DNA from: Wolfiporia cocos
Lineage: Eukaryota; Basidiomycota; Agaricomycetes; Polyporales; Phaeolaceae
Assembly (NCBI GenBank): GCA_029448655.1
Contig: JACCLO010000009.1
Coordinates: 1,426,001 to 1,490,000 of the forward strand
Reading direction: 5' to 3'
Length of the DNA: 64,000 bases
Part shown: positions 61,465-64,000 of the stretch, one piece after another
How positions within the stretch are numbered: position 1 is the stretch's first letter
Layout of the letters: every line of letters starts with the position of its first letter
Program-made: the position numbers and the translations under genes
The notes under the pieces: model-generated
The model's database searches: none
Seen by the model: the letters and a program-made list of their open reading frames with translations, nothing else
Told to the model about the DNA's origin: nothing

Positions 61465-63704
61465 ATGACCTTCTCCGACAAGATGTCTGCGAGCTTGATA
61501 CCGACGACTGACCCCTTGGATGCGGTCCTGGCGCCGCCTCCAGATGAGTCTGAGCAGCAGCGGCTGGAGAGGCTGGCGAGAGAGGCAGAGGCGAAGAGGA
61601 TCTCGGACATGATTGACGAGGAGATTCAGAGACAGGAAAAAGCAGAGAAGAAGGGGGCCAGGCCCATCAAGATTCTGCTCCTTGGTGCGTGTATCCAACT
61701 ATCACGGTCGTGCTGCTATTAAGACATACTCCGCGCAGGGCAAAGTGAATCAGGTGAATGACATGCACTATACCAGATTGAACCAAATTGTTGCTAACAC
61801 GGCCTGAAACACAGGCAAATCAACAACGCTCAAGAGTATGTCACTGACCGTCACTGAGAATCCATCGGGCGCTACACTGATCGCCTTCTCCAGATTTCCA
61901 GCTGATGAACTCGCCAAAAGCATTCCGTACTGAACGCGCATCATGGCGTGCCGTGGTCCACCTCAACGTCGTCCGGTCAATTCGGCTCATACTTGAGGTC
62001 ATGGCTGAAGCACAGGCTGCACAAGCGCCCCTGCAGTCATCCTCGCCCTTCGCATCCTCGTCCCGGCCGCCGAGCGGGCGCAGTGCAGATGATGGCGTGC
62101 CGCAGTTGACTGCGGAGCACCTCAAGCTGAAGATGCGGCTTTCTCCCTTGGTGCAGGTCGAGCAGTCGCTTGTGCGCAAGCTGACGCCACCGGGTTCTGC
62201 CGAGTTTGAGGCGACGCACCTCGCCCAGGCGACGAATGTGCCGTATCTCGAGCGTATGCGACAGAAGGAAGTTGCCGTGAACAGCCAATTTGCGTGGAAG
62301 GGGTTGTTTAACAAGCTGTTGTCCGAGAGTCGGAGTAGCGTGGATAGTAGAGAGGGGATCGACTGGGACAATCCAGAGGTATATATTAGCGTTCGGGATA
62401 TCTGCTCCGCGTACTCATCGCTTTGCAGGATCCGGGGAGGATATTATATGCCTGTGGGGAGGACATGATTCGTCTGTGGAACGATGAGACCATCCAAGCT
62501 CTGTTGAAAGCGAAGAACTTGCGATTAGAAGATCGCTCGGGATTGTACGCGACCATACATTTGGCTGTACCTTGCGTTCTGAACAATCTTCCCAGCTTCT
62601 TAGATTCACTGGACCGCGTAACATCACCACGATATGTTCCTACAGATGGTGCATTTTACGCCAGTGCTCGTCCACTTCATTCCTGACAGTCTAACAGACG
62701 ACATTCTCCGCGCTCGTTTGAAAACCCTGGGTATTACAGAATATCGGTTCACGATCAAAGAAGGCGAGTATAACGTGGCTACTGTGCATGTTATAAGTCT
62801 GAGGGCAAACAAGGTGCACTAGGCGGCATTTCGCGGGATTGGCGAATATTCGACGTTGGCGGCCACCGCTCTCTCGTAAGTTCTTATGTATTTCAGTCCG
62901 CCTCGCGGTGCTGACCGACACTTGCAGAGAGGTCAGCGAGAGCCCGTCCTGCCATGACTGTGCTGACGATCTTTCCCTCTATAGCTGCATGGGCACCGTA
63001 CTTCGATGACATGAAGTGAGTCTAGGCTATTTCGGACACGACGCGCATGCTCACTCCGTTCAGTGCGATCCTCTTTCTTGCCCCCATCAGCTGCTTCGAC
63101 CAAACGCTAGAAGAAGATCCCAACGTCAACAGATTGGTATAGCCGCCCTTTTCGATCGATCCTCTCGTATCTGACAATTCGTCGATCCCGCAGGAAGACT
63201 CCGTGCTTCTATGGAAGTCCATCGTCGCAAACCCGCTCCTTGCAAGGACCACACTCGTTCTATTCCTCAACAAAATTGACATCTTCAAAGCCAAGCTGCA
63301 GGCCGGCATTAAGCTAGGAAAATACATCGTCTCATACGGAAACAGACCAAATGACTTCGAAAGCACCTCCTCTTGTACGTAATCTTTTAGTTGGGCGCAA
63401 AACCATTACCGAAATGGACGCTGCAGATCTCAGACGGAAGTTCGCTCAGATACATCGTGAGCGATCTCCCGAGCCGCGCTCGTTCTATTGCCACTTCACC
63501 ACTGTCACTGTACGTCGATCCTACTCTTTTCACGAGCCATCATCTCACGTCTTCTGTTCGCCGCTCAGGACACGAAGTCGACACAACATATTTTGTGCGA
63601 TGGTACGTCCATGCCATCAGCGTTTTTGGCAGCCTGCTGACTGGCGCGCAGTTCAAGATACCGTTGTGATGAAGAACCTCAAAAGCAGTAGTTTGATCTC
63701 ATGA
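61465..63704 (+). CDS. Divergent heterotrimeric G-protein alpha subunit
   Basis: Exons include 61465-61684, 61739-61753 (15 bases), 61815-61835 (21 bases), 61894-62378, one from 62429, and others to a stop at 63702-63704. The P-loop LLLGQSESGKSTTLK is assembled from three exons. Then come FQLMNSPKAFRTERASW, VTSPRYVPTDDDILRARLKTLGI (switch I, with Arg and Thr of the RxxTxG region as DILRARLKTLG), RIFDVGGHRSLRAAWAPYFDDMN (switch II), ILFLAPISCFDQ, LVLFLNKIDIF (NKxD) and DTKSTQHILCD, in the position of the TCATDT-like base-binding loop. It belongs to the fast-evolving Agaricomycete G-alpha group, not the conserved Gpa1-4 types. The catalytic Gln of DVGGQ is His. Start at 61465 or, in frame, at 61483. 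Confidence 0.88.
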
Positions 63705-64000
63705 CGTGCCAATAATTTCCTGGACTACATTTTTGTGCTTGGATGTATCAGTAGTAATCATTTTACCCCATTGCACTTTCACTCTTGCTGTATACCAGAG
63801 GCTGCATCGCTTTCAATGTGGACAGGCCCGCTCATGGTACATGTTCGGCCTGGTTAGAGCAGGCCTGACAGGCCACTGAGTCTTACGGCGGAAGCGAAAT
63901 CAATAATATATCCCCATATATGCAGCCCCAGTTTTGCTGACGGTTGAGATTGTGAGACCAAACCCTTGAGGAAACAGACATCTCAGATCGCCATTCCGCG
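63705..64000. other. 3' flank of the G-alpha gene
   Basis: No gene seen up to the window end. Confidence 0.5.

Overview
The window looks like nuclear DNA of a mushroom-forming basidiomycete (Agaricomycetes, probably polypore-like). The signs are genes cut by many 50-65 base introns and families known mainly from that class: DUF6533 membrane proteins, HET-domain proteins, a very divergent G-alpha subunit, Rrg7, and an orphan family with a GYPLW / IGDV core. No RNA gene is firmly supported. Housekeeping genes sit as islands in a rearranged, repeat-rich accessory region.

Layout. 1-10.2 kb: a large inverted repeat with arms 1-3061 and 6850-10167. Each arm holds one GYPLW-family gene and one decayed single-pass membrane-protein gene. 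The spacer holds a third GYPLW-family gene and a truncated copy of the desaturase gene found at 17 kb. 11.9-14.7 kb: a decayed HET-domain gene. 17.0-18.7 kb: an intact delta-9 fatty acid desaturase fused to cytochrome b5 (Ole1). 20.2-21.7 kb: a DUF6533 7TM-type gene. 23.0-26.3 kb: a GH51 alpha-L-arabinofuranosidase gene with lesions. 27.6-29.7 kb: an NCS1 purine-cytosine permease. Behind it, on the minus strand, lie two tandem genes for ~60-residue secreted peptides; each needs a 5-base exon and so escapes ORF finding.

31.7-35.3 kb is non-coding with small palindromes. 35.3-39.9 kb is a higher-order satellite built from a 22-base minisatellite; it is open in all frames and gives many false ORFs. 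40.16-40.58 kb is a MITE with 39-base inverted ends. 42.2-44.4 kb is a six-exon phenol-hydroxylase-type FAD monooxygenase and 45.1-46.2 kb is an Rrg7 homologue. 47.6-49.4 kb has two decayed transposon-type ORFs, 52.6-54.1 kb an SDR oxidoreductase, 55.5-57.0 kb another single-pass membrane protein, and 61.5-63.7 kb a divergent G-alpha subunit with a 15-base P-loop exon and a GC-AG intron.

The genes do not form an operon or an evident biosynthetic cluster. The strongest candidates for something undescribed are the paired secreted peptides (findings 1-2) and the inverted repeat with its captured gene fragment. Exon models were made by hand from splice consensus and family motifs; coordinates given as exon lists are the most reliable.
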